The position numbers and the translations under genes are program-made. A DNA stretch of 64,000 nucleotides, from NCBI RefSeq assembly GCF_016909075.1, contig NZ_JAFBFC010000001.1, positions 1 through 64,000 on the forward strand, given 5' to 3'. This DNA is from Priestia iocasae. Lineage in GTDB: Bacteria > Bacillota > Bacilli > Bacillales > Bacillaceae_H. Positions 26,034 through 36,112 of this stretch are shown piece after piece. Numbering within the stretch: the first letter of the stretch is position 1; every line of letters starts with the position of its first letter. The notes under the pieces were generated by a model. It had not been told where the DNA came from. It was given only the letters and a program-made list of their open reading frames with translations, and ran no database searches.

Positions 26034-26202
26034 GTTTTGTTCCTCCTATAGTTTCATCATTTAAAGAGTCGTTATATACAAACTCATTACGGGGGGTGAA
26101 ATCACCTTCTGTAATTGTCGATTTTTAACGATAAAAAGGTCGAAAAAATATGAGATTTATCTGTTGTGTTTATTGTAACGACACCATTTGACAGATTGCT
26201 AA

Positions 26203-26242
26203 TATTTTTTGAGCAAAAATTTAAATTTTTGCTCAAAAAATA
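26203..26242. repeat. Perfect 40-bp AT-rich palindrome in the hisJ-ezrA divergent region
   Basis: TATTTTTTGAGCAAAAATTT (26203-26222) is followed at once by its exact reverse complement (26223-26242). The GAGC/GCTC core is followed by A runs, not T runs, on both strands, so it is not an intrinsic terminator. It abuts an extended -10 TGGTATCAT (26252-26260) that may serve ezrA; an operator or cruciform-forming site is possible. Confidence 0.7.
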
Positions 26243-26354
26243 GTGTTAACATGGTATCATTAAAACATTGACGCAAAATCTTTAAAGGGTATCTTTTCCT
26301 TTTTTTATAAATGTCTTATGATGTCATTGGGAGAGTCGCGTAAGGGGGCTTAAT

Positions 26355-28046
26355 ATGGAACTCATTATAGCACTAATCATACTAATTATTGGGTTAATTG
26401 TGTATGGGATGTTTTCACGCAAGCAAATATATAAAGAAGTGGATCGGCTAGAAGCTTATAGAATGGAATTAGCAAATATGCCGGTAGCAGAAGAAATTTC
26501 AAAAGTCAAAGAGCTAAACATGACAGGGCAGACAGAAGAAATGTTTGAGCGTTGGCGTGAGCAGTGGGATGAAATTGTTGCTGTTCAACTTCCAAAAGTC
26601 GATGAGCTTCTATTTGAAACAGAAGAGGCTACGGATAAATATCGCTTTAAGAAAGCCAAGCAACTCGCTACGCAAATTGATACAACACTCTTGCAAATTA
26701 AAGCAAACATTGATGAGATTTTAAATGAACTACAAAGTTTAATTGGAAGTGAACAAGACAACAGACATGATATTGAAGCGCTACAGCAGTCATATCGACA
26801 AGTAAAGAAAAAGCTTTTATCTCATCGTTACTCATATGGAAAGGCAGAAAAAAGCCTAGAGCAAGCTATCGAAGAGTTAAAAGATCGTTTTACGTTATTT
26901 GAAGAAGAAACTGACAATGGTAATTACCTTCAAGCGCGGGAAGTAGTCTTGAGTATTCAAAGGGACTTACATACGATTGATACTTATTTAGATGAAATTC
27001 CAAAAGTGTTTATCGAGTGTCAAACAAGCATACCGACTCAATTAGACGAATTATTTGAAGGGTATCAAGAGATGGTTCAACAAGGTTATGTTCTTGAACA
27101 CCTTCAAATAGAAGAGTCCATAGAAGCTTTAAGAGTTTCAATAGCTGAAATTATTCGAGCAATTGAAAACCTTCAAGTAGTAGAAGCAACAACAAAGCTA
27201 GATGAAGTAAATGCAAAGTTAGAAAGTATGTATGATTCATTAGAGCACGAAGTGATGGCTTATCATACCATCAATCGTGAAGTACATGTTATTATGACGT
27301 CATTAAGAGCGTTGCAAGAGAAAAATAAAGAACTAAGAGAAGAAACAACATTTGTACAACATAGCTATCAAGTGAATGAAGCGGACTTAGACATTTATTA
27401 TAAAATGGAACGCGAGTTAAAACGCTTAACAAACTTTTATTACAATATTTCAGACAAAATTGCTGAACATAACATTGCATATAGTGTCATCCAAGAAGAG
27501 CTAGAAGAAGTAGCCAAGCAACTTGAGAAGCTAAAAGAAACGCAGCATGCATATGTAGAGATGCTACAAGCGTTAAGGAAAGATGAAATTATAGCAAAAG
27601 AAAAAATTAATGAATTAAAGCTACAATTACAAGAAACGAAAAAAATTATTCAAAAAGGTAATTTACCTGGTCTTCCACAAGAATACAAAGCGCAAGTAGA
27701 AAAAGCGAAGAAACGCTTAGAGGAAGTAACGGTTAAGCTACATGAAAAGCCGTTAAGTATTCGAGGAGTAAATGAATTGCTTGAAGCTGCTATTGATGAT
27801 GTACAAGCAACTTTCATGGCAACAGAGGATATGGTAGAAGAAGCATTTCTTGTTGAAAGGGTTATCCAATACGGTAACCGCTATCGTAGTAGCTACAGTA
27901 CCGTTGCACAATCCTTGCAACAAGCAGAAGAAGCATTTCGTAAATATGAGTATAAAGAAGCTCTTAGCCAAGCATCTGCTGCTATTGAACAAGTAGAACC
28001 AGGTGCTGTAGAGCGAATTCAAAAGCTTGTAGCAGCTGACAAATAA
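26355..28046 (+). CDS. ezrA: Septation ring formation regulator EzrA
   Basis: 563 aa, the usual length. One N-terminal membrane helix (residues about 2-19, ELIIALIILIIGLIVYGM) with a short outside tail, then a fully helical cytoplasmic body with spectrin-like repeats rich in Glu/Gln/Leu/Lys. EzrA binds FtsZ and the elongation/division machinery and prevents extra Z rings. NMTGQTEEMFERWREQWD (about 55-72) is the conserved N-terminal repeat sequence. AAGGGGGC precedes ATG 26355. Confidence 0.97.
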   Translation: MELIIALIILIIGLIVYGMFSRKQIYKEVDRLEAYRMELANMPVAEEISKVKELNMTGQTEEMFERWREQWDEIVAVQLPKVDELLFETEEATDKYRFKKAKQLATQIDTTLLQIKANIDEILNELQSLIGSEQDNRHDIEALQQSYRQVKKKLLSHRYSYGKAEKSLEQAIEELKDRFTLFEEETDNGNYLQAREVVLSIQRDLHTIDTYLDEIPKVFIECQTSIPTQLDELFEGYQEMVQQGYVLEHLQIEESIEALRVSIAEIIRAIENLQVVEATTKLDEVNAKLESMYDSLEHEVMAYHTINREVHVIMTSLRALQEKNKELREETTFVQHSYQVNEADLDIYYKMERELKRLTNFYYNISDKIAEHNIAYSVIQEELEEVAKQLEKLKETQHAYVEMLQALRKDEIIAKEKINELKLQLQETKKIIQKGNLPGLPQEYKAQVEKAKKRLEEVTVKLHEKPLSIRGVNELLEAAIDDVQATFMATEDMVEEAFLVERVIQYGNRYRSSYSTVAQSLQQAEEAFRKYEYKEALSQASAAIEQVEPGAVERIQKLVAADK

Positions 28047-28122
28047 AAAAGATGACTCGTAAAAGTTTAGCATCCTTTCAATGAAGGTTACTTACACTTT
28101 TAGTCAGAGTCATCTTTTTTTA
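28045..28122. terminator. Convergent terminator between ezrA and braB
   Basis: AAAAAAGATGACTC (28045-28058) pairs with GAGTCATCTTTTTT (28107-28120), with an inner stem GTAAAAGT/ACTTTTAG. T and A runs on the two sides suit both genes. Confidence 0.9.
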
Positions 28123-28123
28123 T

Positions 28124-29479
28124 TTAAGAAGCTTTTTTGGAGTGATTGTCTGAGTTCGCTGTATGACGCACTTTTCCAATTACATAACCAATTATGGCTG
28201 CTATGATGGTAGGAACTATCCATCCGATACCTTGGCTATATAATGGTAAGTAAGCTTCAAATAATGAATCAATAGCTCGAATTGGCATTCCAGCTCCTTT
28301 TAACGCATCCATTAAGCTAACAATACTACCAGCAATAACCGTACTTACATATACTTCTTGATATAAGGAACCTTTTCGGTCTATAAAAGATAAAACAATT
28401 AAAATAATGGCAATTGGATAAATAAACACTAAAATTGGCACTGAAATTTGGATGAGCTGAGTTAATCCTACATTTGCAATGATTGCACTAAAGATGGTTA
28501 ACACAACAACAATCGTTTTATATGAAAGCGATGGAAAGATAGTTGTGAAAAACCTTCCGCAAGCTGTTGTTAGCCCAATTGAAGTTGTTAAGCAAGCAAA
28601 TGTAATAGCCAATGCTAAAATCAATGTCCCAAACGAGCCAAATAAATAAGTAGCAACAGAGGTTAAAATAGATCCACCGTTTTCTTTTAATCCAATTGCT
28701 TCGACACTTGAAGCCCCGATATAAGCCAGTGACAGATATACTAGTACAAGACCTACAGCTGCAATTATTCCTGCTTTTACACAAATAGAGGCTATAGTTG
28801 TTTCACTCTTTATTCCCTTCTCTTTAATCGCTGTAATGATCACAATTCCAAATACTAGCGCTGCGATCGTATCCATCGTTAAGTAACCATCGATGAACCC
28901 TTGAGTAAATGGAGAAGATGTGTACTTTTGTTCAGGTGCTTGAAAAGAACCCATAGGAGTGATAAAGCTCTTAATCACTAAAAGAGCTAATACACCTAGC
29001 AGTAAAGGAGTGAGTACCTTTCCAATTCGATCAACAATCTTAGTTGGATTTAGTGCAAGCCAAAGGGTTACTCCAAAAAAGACAACAGTATATAAAGCTA
29101 GTGGGACACCTGTTGAGTTCATATCACTTCGCAAAAAAGGTGTTAATCCAATTTCAAAGGCTACTGTGCCAGTTCGAGGGATACCGAATAAAGGCCCAAT
29201 AGCTAGATATAAAACAATTGTAAATAATATTCCGAAAATAGGATTTACACGCTTGGAAATTTCAGTGAAATCACCATTTGTTTTAGAGATAGCAATGACA
29301 CCCATAAGCGGTAAACCTACACCGGTAATTAAAAAGCCTAATGTCGCACTCCACATGTTTGTTCCAGCTTCTTGTCCTAATGCAGGTGGAAAGATCATGT
29401 TGCCAGCACCGAAAAACAGGGCGAAAAGCATTAAGCCGATGGCAAATGTCTCTCTCTTTGTAAGCGTTTTCTTATTCAT
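28124..29479 (-). CDS. braB: Branched-chain amino acid:cation symporter BraB/BrnQ
   Basis: 451 aa with about 12 membrane helices. LIVCS family transporter of Ile/Leu/Val. N-terminal LMLFALFFGAGNMIFPPALG (residues about 17-36) is the family signature. ATG 29479 follows AGGAGG exactly; the frame upstream to 29521 is discarded. The symbol follows the B. subtilis order ezrA-braB-nifZ-thiI; BrnQ paralogs cannot be told apart from sequence alone. Confidence 0.9.
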   Translation of the reverse strand: MNKKTLTKRETFAIGLMLFALFFGAGNMIFPPALGQEAGTNMWSATLGFLITGVGLPLMGVIAISKTNGDFTEISKRVNPIFGILFTIVLYLAIGPLFGIPRTGTVAFEIGLTPFLRSDMNSTGVPLALYTVVFFGVTLWLALNPTKIVDRIGKVLTPLLLGVLALLVIKSFITPMGSFQAPEQKYTSSPFTQGFIDGYLTMDTIAALVFGIVIITAIKEKGIKSETTIASICVKAGIIAAVGLVLVYLSLAYIGASSVEAIGLKENGGSILTSVATYLFGSFGTLILALAITFACLTTSIGLTTACGRFFTTIFPSLSYKTIVVVLTIFSAIIANVGLTQLIQISVPILVFIYPIAIILIVLSFIDRKGSLYQEVYVSTVIAGSIVSLMDALKGAGMPIRAIDSLFEAYLPLYSQGIGWIVPTIIAAIIGYVIGKVRHTANSDNHSKKAS

Positions 29480-29672
29480 ATTTCCTCCTAAAAGCAAAAC
29501 CAAATTTATTTTCTGATACATATTAACATACTTTCTAAAAAATTTGTCGAATATTTTTAAAAACTAAATATTCTGTCTAGTTGTTGAGTAAACTAACAAT
29601 TCAATTTAAAAAGTACATTAGATATGATATGATAATACGATGCCTACAATTAATCAACAGGGGGCGCATACA

Positions 29673-30815
29673 TTGATTTATTTAGACAATAGCGCTACAA
29701 CAAAGCCTTATAAGGAAGTAGTTGATTCATTTGTAAAAGTTTCATCTACTTATTATGGTAACCCATCTTCGCTCCATAAATTTGGTGTTCAAGCAGAAAA
29801 TTTATTAACATATGCAAGAGAACAGGTGTCTAGCTTGTTGCAGGTTCAATTTAATGAAGTTATTTTCACTTCTGGTGGTACAGAAGGGAATAATTTAGCT
29901 ATAAAGGGTGCTGCCTTGCAACACCAAGGGCGTGGAAAACATATTGTGACGACAACGATTGAGCATGATTCAGTGCATGAACCATTCAAACAATTAGAAC
30001 AGCTAGGGTTTTCCGTCACGTATGTTCCTGTAAATGAGAATGGCTTTGTTGAGGTGGCTGATATAGAGAAAGCCATTACGAATGAAACCATTTTAGTTTC
30101 GCTTATTCATGTAAACAATGAAGTAGGAGCCGTTCAGCCAGTTAAAGAAGTTGGAATGTTAGTAAAGAACTATCCAAAAGTCATTTATCATGTAGATCAC
30201 GTACAAGGGCTTGGGAAAGTTCCTTTAAATATTAAAGATGCACACATTGATCTTTGTACAATTTCTGGACATAAGATTCATGGTCTAAAAGGTACAGGTG
30301 TATTATATATACGAGATGGTGTGACTTTATTTCCTTTAGTAAGTGGAGGATCGCAGGAGTTACAGAAACGCTCTGGAACGGAAAATGTTGCTGGTATTGT
30401 CTCCTTTGCTAAAGCGTTACGCCTAACTGTTCAAAATCAAGCAGAACATATAAAGAAAATGGAACGTATAAAGGAGAAGTTAATAAACCGTCTTGTACAG
30501 CATGAAAGAATTGTTATGAATACGGCACGAATGAATACGGCACCACACATTATTAATATAACCATTCGAGGTATGAAAGCGGAAGTACTTGTACACAGCC
30601 TTGAAGAGAAAGATATTTTCGTCTCTACAACATCTGCTTGCTCATCAAAGACAAAAAAGCCAAGTAAAACATTAATGGCGATGGGGAGAAGTATGAGTGA
30701 TGCGAATGAAGCAATTCGCATTAGTTTGTCTCATCTAAACAATGAAGATGAACTAGAAATAATTGTTAGTGCGCTTTTTGAAACAATTGATGAACTAAAA
30801 AAAGTAATGAGGTAA
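29673..30815 (+). CDS. nifZ: Cysteine desulfurase partner of ThiI (NifS family)
   Basis: 380 aa PLP enzyme. Motifs: YLDNSATTKPY (residues 3-13), FTSGGTEGNNLAIKG (about 67-81), SLIHVNNEVGAVQP (about 143-156), HVDHVQGLGK (about 176-185), SGHKIHGLKG with the PLP lysine (about 198-207), and the active-site Cys loop TTSACSSKTKKPSK (about 318-331). It supplies persulfide sulfur, here most likely to ThiI directly downstream (6-base gap). Start chosen at TTG 29673 with AGGGGG (29659-29664); this gives the family N-terminus MIYLDNSATT. ATG 29640 lacks a site and lies at the likely transcription start. Confidence 0.93.
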   Translation: MIYLDNSATTKPYKEVVDSFVKVSSTYYGNPSSLHKFGVQAENLLTYAREQVSSLLQVQFNEVIFTSGGTEGNNLAIKGAALQHQGRGKHIVTTTIEHDSVHEPFKQLEQLGFSVTYVPVNENGFVEVADIEKAITNETILVSLIHVNNEVGAVQPVKEVGMLVKNYPKVIYHVDHVQGLGKVPLNIKDAHIDLCTISGHKIHGLKGTGVLYIRDGVTLFPLVSGGSQELQKRSGTENVAGIVSFAKALRLTVQNQAEHIKKMERIKEKLINRLVQHERIVMNTARMNTAPHIINITIRGMKAEVLVHSLEEKDIFVSTTSACSSKTKKPSKTLMAMGRSMSDANEAIRISLSHLNNEDELEIIVSALFETIDELKKVMR

Positions 30816-30821
30816 AACGTT

Positions 30822-32033
30822 ATGATTTATAATCACATCTTAATTCGTTACGGTGAAATTTCAACAAAAGGTCAAAATCGTAAAAAGTTTGTGGAGCAAT
30901 TGAAACGAAATATTGCCCAAGCTCTTGAAGCTTTCTCAAACGCCAAGATTAAATTTACGAGAGATCGTATGTATGTTCACCTAAACGGTGAAAACCATGA
31001 ACCAATTGTTGAAGAGCTACAAAAAGTATTTGGTATTCAAAGCTTTAGCTTGGCACTAAAAGCTGAAAATGATATTGAACAAATTAAAGAATTTGCTTTG
31101 CAAGCAGCACAAGAATTTGATCAACCTAATACAACATTTAAAGTGAGTGCTAGACGAGCAGACAAACAATTTCCTCTAGATACACACGAATTAAATTATG
31201 AAATTGGTAGTCACATTTTACGTAATACTGAAAATTTAAAAGTAGATGTACGCAATCCAGATGTAAATGTACGCGTGGAAGTAAGAAAGGAAGCAACCTA
31301 TATTACATGCTTTGATTATCCCGGCGCAGGAGGCTTACCGGTTGGGGCAAGTGGAAAAGCAATGCTTATGCTTTCAGGTGGTATTGATAGTCCAGTAGCA
31401 GGTTTTCTAGCAATGAAGCGAGGATTAGAAATTGAAGCCGTTCATTTCTATAGCCCTCCGTTTACGAGTGAGCGCTCAAAACAAAAAGTAATTGATTTAG
31501 CACAGAAGTTAACAGCATATAGCGGGAAAGTAAGATTGCACGTTGTTCCATTTACTGCTGTTCAACAAGCTATTCAAAAGCAAATACCAGAAAATTATAC
31601 AATGACATCCACACGAAGAATGATGTTGAAAATTACGGACAGAATCCGTGAGAAACAAGATTCATTAGCCATTGTAACGGGAGAGAGTCTGGGACAAGTA
31701 GCAAGCCAAACAATTGAAAGTATGTTTGCTATTAATGAAGTAACAAACACGCCTATTATTCGTCCGCTTATTACGATGGATAAAACAGATATTATTAAAA
31801 TTGCTCGTAAGATTGATACGCATGAAATATCAAACCGTCCTTATGAAGACTGCTGTACGATCTTTACACCAAGCTCACCTAAAACAAAACCAAAGCGTGA
31901 GAAGGTAAATCGATATGAACAATTTTTTGATTTTGATCCATTAATTGAAGAAGCTGTTCAAAATACAGAGGTAATGGAATTAACATCTGAATTGAATAAC
32001 CAGTCATTGGTTGCTGAAGAGGATTTATTCTAA
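30822..32033 (+). CDS. thiI: tRNA 4-thiouridine synthase ThiI
   Basis: 403 aa. N-terminal ferredoxin-like and THUMP domains (residues about 1-165) and a C-terminal PP-loop ATPase domain with [19 protein letters not shown] (about 184-202). A conserved Cys lies in EDCCTIFTP (about 343-351). No rhodanese domain, as in other Bacillus ThiI, so sulfur is delivered by the adjacent desulfurase. It makes s4U8 in tRNA and may also serve thiamine thiazole synthesis. ATG 30822 is six bases after the nifZ stop. Confidence 0.96.
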   Translation: MIYNHILIRYGEISTKGQNRKKFVEQLKRNIAQALEAFSNAKIKFTRDRMYVHLNGENHEPIVEELQKVFGIQSFSLALKAENDIEQIKEFALQAAQEFDQPNTTFKVSARRADKQFPLDTHELNYEIGSHILRNTENLKVDVRNPDVNVRVEVRKEATYITCFDYPGAGGLPVGASGKAMLMLSGGIDSPVAGFLAMKRGLEIEAVHFYSPPFTSERSKQKVIDLAQKLTAYSGKVRLHVVPFTAVQQAIQKQIPENYTMTSTRRMMLKITDRIREKQDSLAIVTGESLGQVASQTIESMFAINEVTNTPIIRPLITMDKTDIIKIARKIDTHEISNRPYEDCCTIFTPSSPKTKPKREKVNRYEQFFDFDPLIEEAVQNTEVMELTSELNNQSLVAEEDLF

Positions 32034-32120
32034 TATAACGCATTCAAAAAATTACCAAATATATTTTGTATGAAGCCATGTGTTTTTACACAATCTATAC
32101 TCACAAGGAGGTGAAAACAC

Positions 32121-32315
32121 ATGGCAAACACAAACAAATTAGTAGCTGCTGGTTCTCAAGCTGCTATCGATCAAATGAAATATGAAATCGCTTCTGAATT
32201 TGGTGTAAACCTAGGTCCTGAAGCAACAGCTCGCGCTAACGGTTCAGTTGGTGGTGAGATCACTAAGCGTTTAGTTCAAATGGCTGAACAACAACTTGGT
32301 GGTAGCTACAAATAA
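32121..32315 (+). CDS. sspA: Alpha/beta-type small acid-soluble spore protein
   Basis: 64 aa. The whole protein is the SASP fold: [20 protein letters not shown] and [18 protein letters not shown]. It coats and protects spore DNA and is cut by the GPR protease at the E-IASEF site during germination. Nearly identical to B. megaterium SASP-A as I remember it. Expected to be forespore (SigG) expressed; I could not pick a clear SigG promoter. AAGGAGGTG before ATG 32121, strong terminator after. Confidence 0.97.
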   Translation: MANTNKLVAAGSQAAIDQMKYEIASEFGVNLGPEATARANGSVGGEITKRLVQMAEQQLGGSYK

Positions 32316-32344
32316 GCAATTCACAAATAAATAAGCATGGCTAC

Positions 32345-32374
32345 AAAGAGTGGGGTTTCCCCACTCTTTTTATT
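32345..32374 (+). terminator. Terminator after sspA
   Basis: AAAGAGTGGGG (32345-32355) pairs with CCCCACTCTTT (32359-32369) around a TTT loop, followed by TTATTT. Confidence 0.95.
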
Positions 32375-32489
32375 TGTAAAGAGATGGATGATTTTTGTGA
32401 ATTTAATAAATTTTCTATTATAATGGATGTATGAAATAGTATGTCATAGCTAATTAAGTGAATAGACATAAGCTAGGGAGCTGGTTTAA

Positions 32490-34079
32490 GTGAGCACACT
32501 TTGGTATGGTGGAACAATTTATACAATGAGAAGGGAAGGGGAGACAGTAGAGGCTGTTTTGGTAGAAGACGGTGTCATTCAAGCGGTTGGAAAAGAAGAC
32601 GTTCTTAGAAGAGAATGGCAACATAAAATAACAGAAGAAATTTCTTTACATAATCGAGTCATGTATCCAGGGTTTGTGGATAGCCATTTGCATCTAATTG
32701 GCCATGGAGAAAAACTTCTTCGTCTGGACTTAACAGAGGCTAAATCAGGAGAGGAAGTACTAAGATTATTAAAAGAAAAAGTAAACGAGGTTGAAGAAGG
32801 AGAATGGATTATTGGCGAAGGATGGGATGAAAACCAATGGGAGAACCCTTATATCCTTCATAGGCGACAACTTGATGAAGTGACAACAAAGCACCCTTTA
32901 ATTATTAAAAGAGTTTGTCGTCACGCACTAATTGCCAATAGTAGAGCGTTAGAAATGAGTGGCTTTTCTGCAGAAGTTCAAGATCCTAGTGGTGGCGTCA
33001 TTCATCGAGATGAAGATGGCACTCCTAATGGATTTCTGCTTGATCAAGCCCAAGAGCTTGTTACAGCTCATATTCCATTAGCATCTGAAGCGTATCTGCA
33101 AAAAGCGTTAACAGTTGCCATTGACGATTGCATAAAACATGGATTAACAGGAGGACATAGTGAGGATTTAAATTATTATGGAGGATTTTTACGTACATAT
33201 GAAACATTTAAACGCGTAATTGATGGGGAAAAAACAAAATTCAGAGCGCATCTATTAGTTCATCATGAGGTAGTTGATAACATGATGGAGCTGTCTGAGG
33301 AAGTACGAAATGAAAACTCTTTTATTGAGTTAGGTTCGGTGAAGATTTTTTCAGATGGCTCTTTAGGTAGCCAATCAGCGTTATTAAGCTTTCCGTATCA
33401 CAATGATCCATCTACGAATGGAGTAGCTATTCATTCATTAGAGAAGTTAAAAAGTATTGTAAAAAAAGCGCGGGAGTATGGTCGAACAGTTGCTGTTCAT
33501 GCTATTGGTGATTTAGCATTTGAATATGTGTTAGATAGCATTGAAGATTATCCTCCAAAAAAAGGGCAAAGAGATCGTATTATTCATGCTCAGATTTTGA
33601 GAGAAGAGTTAATTGAGAGAACGAAAAAGCTTCCAGTTGTATTAGATATTCAGCCACGCTTTGTTGTAAGCGATTTTCCATGGGTCATTGGACGAGTTGG
33701 AGAGAAAAACCTTTCTTATTGTTACGCATGGAAGACGTTGATAAAAGAAGGGATTTTATGTGCAGGTGGATCAGATGCGCCAATTGAGCCTATTAGCCCT
33801 TTATTAGGTATTGAAGCAGCTGTTACACGTCAATCGTTATCAGATGGGAAAGTGTACATGAAAGAAGAGCAGTTGAGTGTATTTGAAGCTATTCAGCTGT
33901 TTACCATAGGAAGCGCTTATGCAATTAGTCAGGAAGACAAAAAAGGATATATTGAAAAAGGGTACGTAGCTGATTTTACCGTTCTTGAAAAAGATTTATT
34001 TAAAGTCAAAGAAACAGAAATTTCTGGTGTAGAAGTTATCTATACTGTTATAGATGGGGTCATTATGTACAAACAATAA
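32490..34079 (+). CDS. ytcJ: Amidohydrolase YtcJ
   Basis: 529 aa. Metal-dependent amidohydrolase of the YtcJ/exoenzyme-regulatory-like family. Visible: N-terminal beta-sandwich strands, metal HxH in PGFVDSHLHLIGHG (residues about 55-68), EGWDENQW, HAIGDLAFE (about 337-345) and GGSDAPIEPISPL (about 426-438). Substrate unknown; family members act on N-acyl or formamide groups. GTG start at 32490 behind AGGGAG. Synteny with nadK2 and sppA matches B. subtilis ytcJ. Confidence 0.87.
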   Translation: MSTLWYGGTIYTMRREGETVEAVLVEDGVIQAVGKEDVLRREWQHKITEEISLHNRVMYPGFVDSHLHLIGHGEKLLRLDLTEAKSGEEVLRLLKEKVNEVEEGEWIIGEGWDENQWENPYILHRRQLDEVTTKHPLIIKRVCRHALIANSRALEMSGFSAEVQDPSGGVIHRDEDGTPNGFLLDQAQELVTAHIPLASEAYLQKALTVAIDDCIKHGLTGGHSEDLNYYGGFLRTYETFKRVIDGEKTKFRAHLLVHHEVVDNMMELSEEVRNENSFIELGSVKIFSDGSLGSQSALLSFPYHNDPSTNGVAIHSLEKLKSIVKKAREYGRTVAVHAIGDLAFEYVLDSIEDYPPKKGQRDRIIHAQILREELIERTKKLPVVLDIQPRFVVSDFPWVIGRVGEKNLSYCYAWKTLIKEGILCAGGSDAPIEPISPLLGIEAAVTRQSLSDGKVYMKEEQLSVFEAIQLFTIGSAYAISQEDKKGYIEKGYVADFTVLEKDLFKVKETEISGVEVIYTVIDGVIMYKQ

Positions 34080-34108
34080 GGCAGTAAATTTGTTAAGAGA
34101 AGAAAAAA

Positions 34109-34146
34109 TGACTCGAAAGGAATGGAGCTGACCTTTCGAGTCACGT
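34109..34146. terminator. Convergent terminator between ytcJ and nadK2
   Basis: TGACTCGAAAGG (34109-34120) pairs with CCTTTCGAGTCA (34132-34143); a preceding A run supplies the minus-strand T tract, while the plus side has only CGTTTAATT. Confidence 0.8.
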
Positions 34147-34153
34147 TTAATTA

Positions 34154-34954
34154 TTATAAAAATGTACGTTGAACACGTTGCCAAAACGAGTTATCTTTTA
34201 ATTTCAATGTTTTAATCTGACGATCGCTTAAATTAATTTTAATTTGTTCAATTTGTCTTGCGCTTAGCGCTTCATTGTCAATGCCAATCGTCGGCCAGTG
34301 ACTATTATCAGTGCGTAGTTTCAATGTGAGTGTATTTTCACCACTTAAAATAAACGAAGAACCAAGTGTACGATAGTCGTTGTTATTTAATGATGCGATT
34401 TCACTTACTTGCATGCACGGTAATAGTGGATCGACAACAGCACCATTTAATGATTTATTGTAGGCTGTACTACCAGTCGGTGTTGAGATAACCATTCCAT
34501 CTCCACGGAATGTCTCGAAGTAATTTTTATTAATAAATACATCCATAGAGAATGCTTTTATAACAGAAGATCGAATAGAACACTCATTTAAGCAGTAAAA
34601 GGATGGATTATTGTCAAATTGAACTTCGATGACAGGGAACCTTCTTACTTCAAGGTTTTCCGTTTTCATCGCTTCAATGATTTTTTCAGTATCATCAATG
34701 TGAAAGTCGCAATAGAAGCTAAGGTGATCAGAAGTTGCGATTCCAGCATATAAACAATCGTCGCGGAAACCTGTCTGACGTACAGCTTGCAAAAATGCAC
34801 CATCTCCACCAATTCCAATAACGATGTTTGCTTCTTTCATATCGTTAACAATATGAAAGTTGTGTTCATCAGCTAATTTGTATAATGGCTGAATTCGTTC
34901 ATTCATTTCTTTGCTTTTACGATAAAATAAGTAAACATTACGACGATTAGGCAT
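34154..34954 (-). CDS. nadK2: NAD kinase 2
   Basis: 266 aa (PpnKB/NadF of bacilli). ATP-NAD kinase fold: GIGGDGAFLQAVRQTGF (GGDG at about residues 49-52), NECSIRSS (about 123-130), and GDGMVISTPTGSTAYNKSLNG (about 150-170). It phosphorylates NAD to NADP. The bacilli have two NAD kinases; synteny with ytcJ and sppA identifies this one. ATG 34954 behind GGGGGAA. Confidence 0.93.
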   Translation of the reverse strand: MPNRRNVYLFYRKSKEMNERIQPLYKLADEHNFHIVNDMKEANIVIGIGGDGAFLQAVRQTGFRDDCLYAGIATSDHLSFYCDFHIDDTEKIIEAMKTENLEVRRFPVIEVQFDNNPSFYCLNECSIRSSVIKAFSMDVFINKNYFETFRGDGMVISTPTGSTAYNKSLNGAVVDPLLPCMQVSEIASLNNNDYRTLGSSFILSGENTLTLKLRTDNSHWPTIGIDNEALSARQIEQIKINLSDRQIKTLKLKDNSFWQRVQRTFL

Positions 34955-35084
34955 ATCTGTTCCCCCTTGTGTGACTATGGTGTAAACTGGTAAAAAAGTT
35001 TGCTACAATAATTATATCATTATTTTGAAAAAAATTAAAAGAATTATCTTGCAATTTAGTTATCTTTTTAGGAGGGTGTACAAG

Positions 35085-36101
35085 ATGAATAAAAAACGGT
35101 GGATTGCACTTAGTTTAGCTTTAGGCTTGTTTGTTGTATCTGTGATCGCAAGCTTTGCAACAAATGTGTTGTTTTCAGGAAAAGGAGAAGGAATAAGCTC
35201 TATGTTTGGGCAAGGAAGCGATGACCTTTATGCAGAAACAGTACTAGAAGAAGGAGATCCTACAAAGAAAGTCGTTGTCCTAGAAGTAAATGGCGTCATT
35301 CAAGATACAGACGCCCAAGCAAGTCCGTTTTCAGGACAGAGTGGATATAATCATCGAGTTTTTTTGGAAACATTAGATGAATTAAAGGAAGATTCATCAG
35401 TTGGGGGAGTCATCATTAGGGTCAATTCACCTGGTGGTGGTGTAGTAGAAAGCTCAGAGATTCATAAAAAAATAGCAGAATTTAAGCAGAAAACAAAAAA
35501 GCCAGTGTACATATCAATGGGAACAATGGCAGCTTCAGGAGGCTATTATATTTCAACAGCTGCTGATAAAATTTATGCAATTCCTGATACGCTAACAGGT
35601 TCATTAGGTGTGATTATGCAAAGCATTAACTATAGTGAATTAGCAGGACGCTTAGGTGTAGAAGATGTCACAATTAAAAGTGGTCCGTATAAAGATATTA
35701 TGTCTCCTGGACGAGACATGACAAAAGAAGAAGCAGCGATTATGCAAAATCTTGTTAATAATGCGTACGATGGCTTTGTGGATGTGATCAAAGAAGGACG
35801 TAATTTATCTGAAGATGAAGTAAGAAAAATTGCTGATGGACGTATATACGACGGGCGTCAAGCAAAAGAGTTAAAGTTAGTTGATGAGCTAGGGTTCTTT
35901 GAAGATACAATCAAAGCTATCAAGAAAGATCATCAATTAAAGGGTGCGCAAGTTGTTCAATACAACCAAGCATTCAGCTTTCCATCTTGGCTTTCAATGA
36001 GTATGACACAAGCTTTTAGTGGTCGGTCAGAGCTTTCAGGTGTATTAAATCTGTTAGGGAAACCAAATTCACCACGCCTTATGTATTTATATATGGAATA
36101 G
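35085..36101 (+). CDS. sppA: Signal peptide peptidase SppA
   Basis: 338 aa. One N-terminal membrane helix (residues about 6-27) and an S49 protease domain outside the membrane. Catalytic Ser in GTMAASGGYYIS (about residues 146-157) and the likely catalytic Lys in KSGPYKDIMSPGR (about 202-214). It degrades remnant signal peptides; in B. subtilis it also protects against some bacteriocins. ATG 35085 follows AGGAGGG; the frame upstream is discarded. 11 bases before yteJ, likely one operon. Confidence 0.94.
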   Translation: MNKKRWIALSLALGLFVVSVIASFATNVLFSGKGEGISSMFGQGSDDLYAETVLEEGDPTKKVVVLEVNGVIQDTDAQASPFSGQSGYNHRVFLETLDELKEDSSVGGVIIRVNSPGGGVVESSEIHKKIAEFKQKTKKPVYISMGTMAASGGYYISTAADKIYAIPDTLTGSLGVIMQSINYSELAGRLGVEDVTIKSGPYKDIMSPGRDMTKEEAAIMQNLVNNAYDGFVDVIKEGRNLSEDEVRKIADGRIYDGRQAKELKLVDELGFFEDTIKAIKKDHQLKGAQVVQYNQAFSFPSWLSMSMTQAFSGRSELSGVLNLLGKPNSPRLMYLYME

Positions 36102-36112
36102 GGGTGAAAGGT

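Noticed and set aside
28959-29516. 185-codon open frame antisense to braB
   Set aside because: Shadow frame over a membrane protein gene; composition is Pro/Lys/Ser-rich and no start signal is seen.
29555-29590. CodY-box-like AATATTCTGTCTAGT between braB and nifZ
   Set aside because: Only 10 of 15 positions fit the consensus; CodY control of braB is plausible from B. subtilis but not supported by this sequence.
32034-32120. SigG promoter for sspA
   Set aside because: No pair of elements with proper spacing resembled the SigG consensus well enough.
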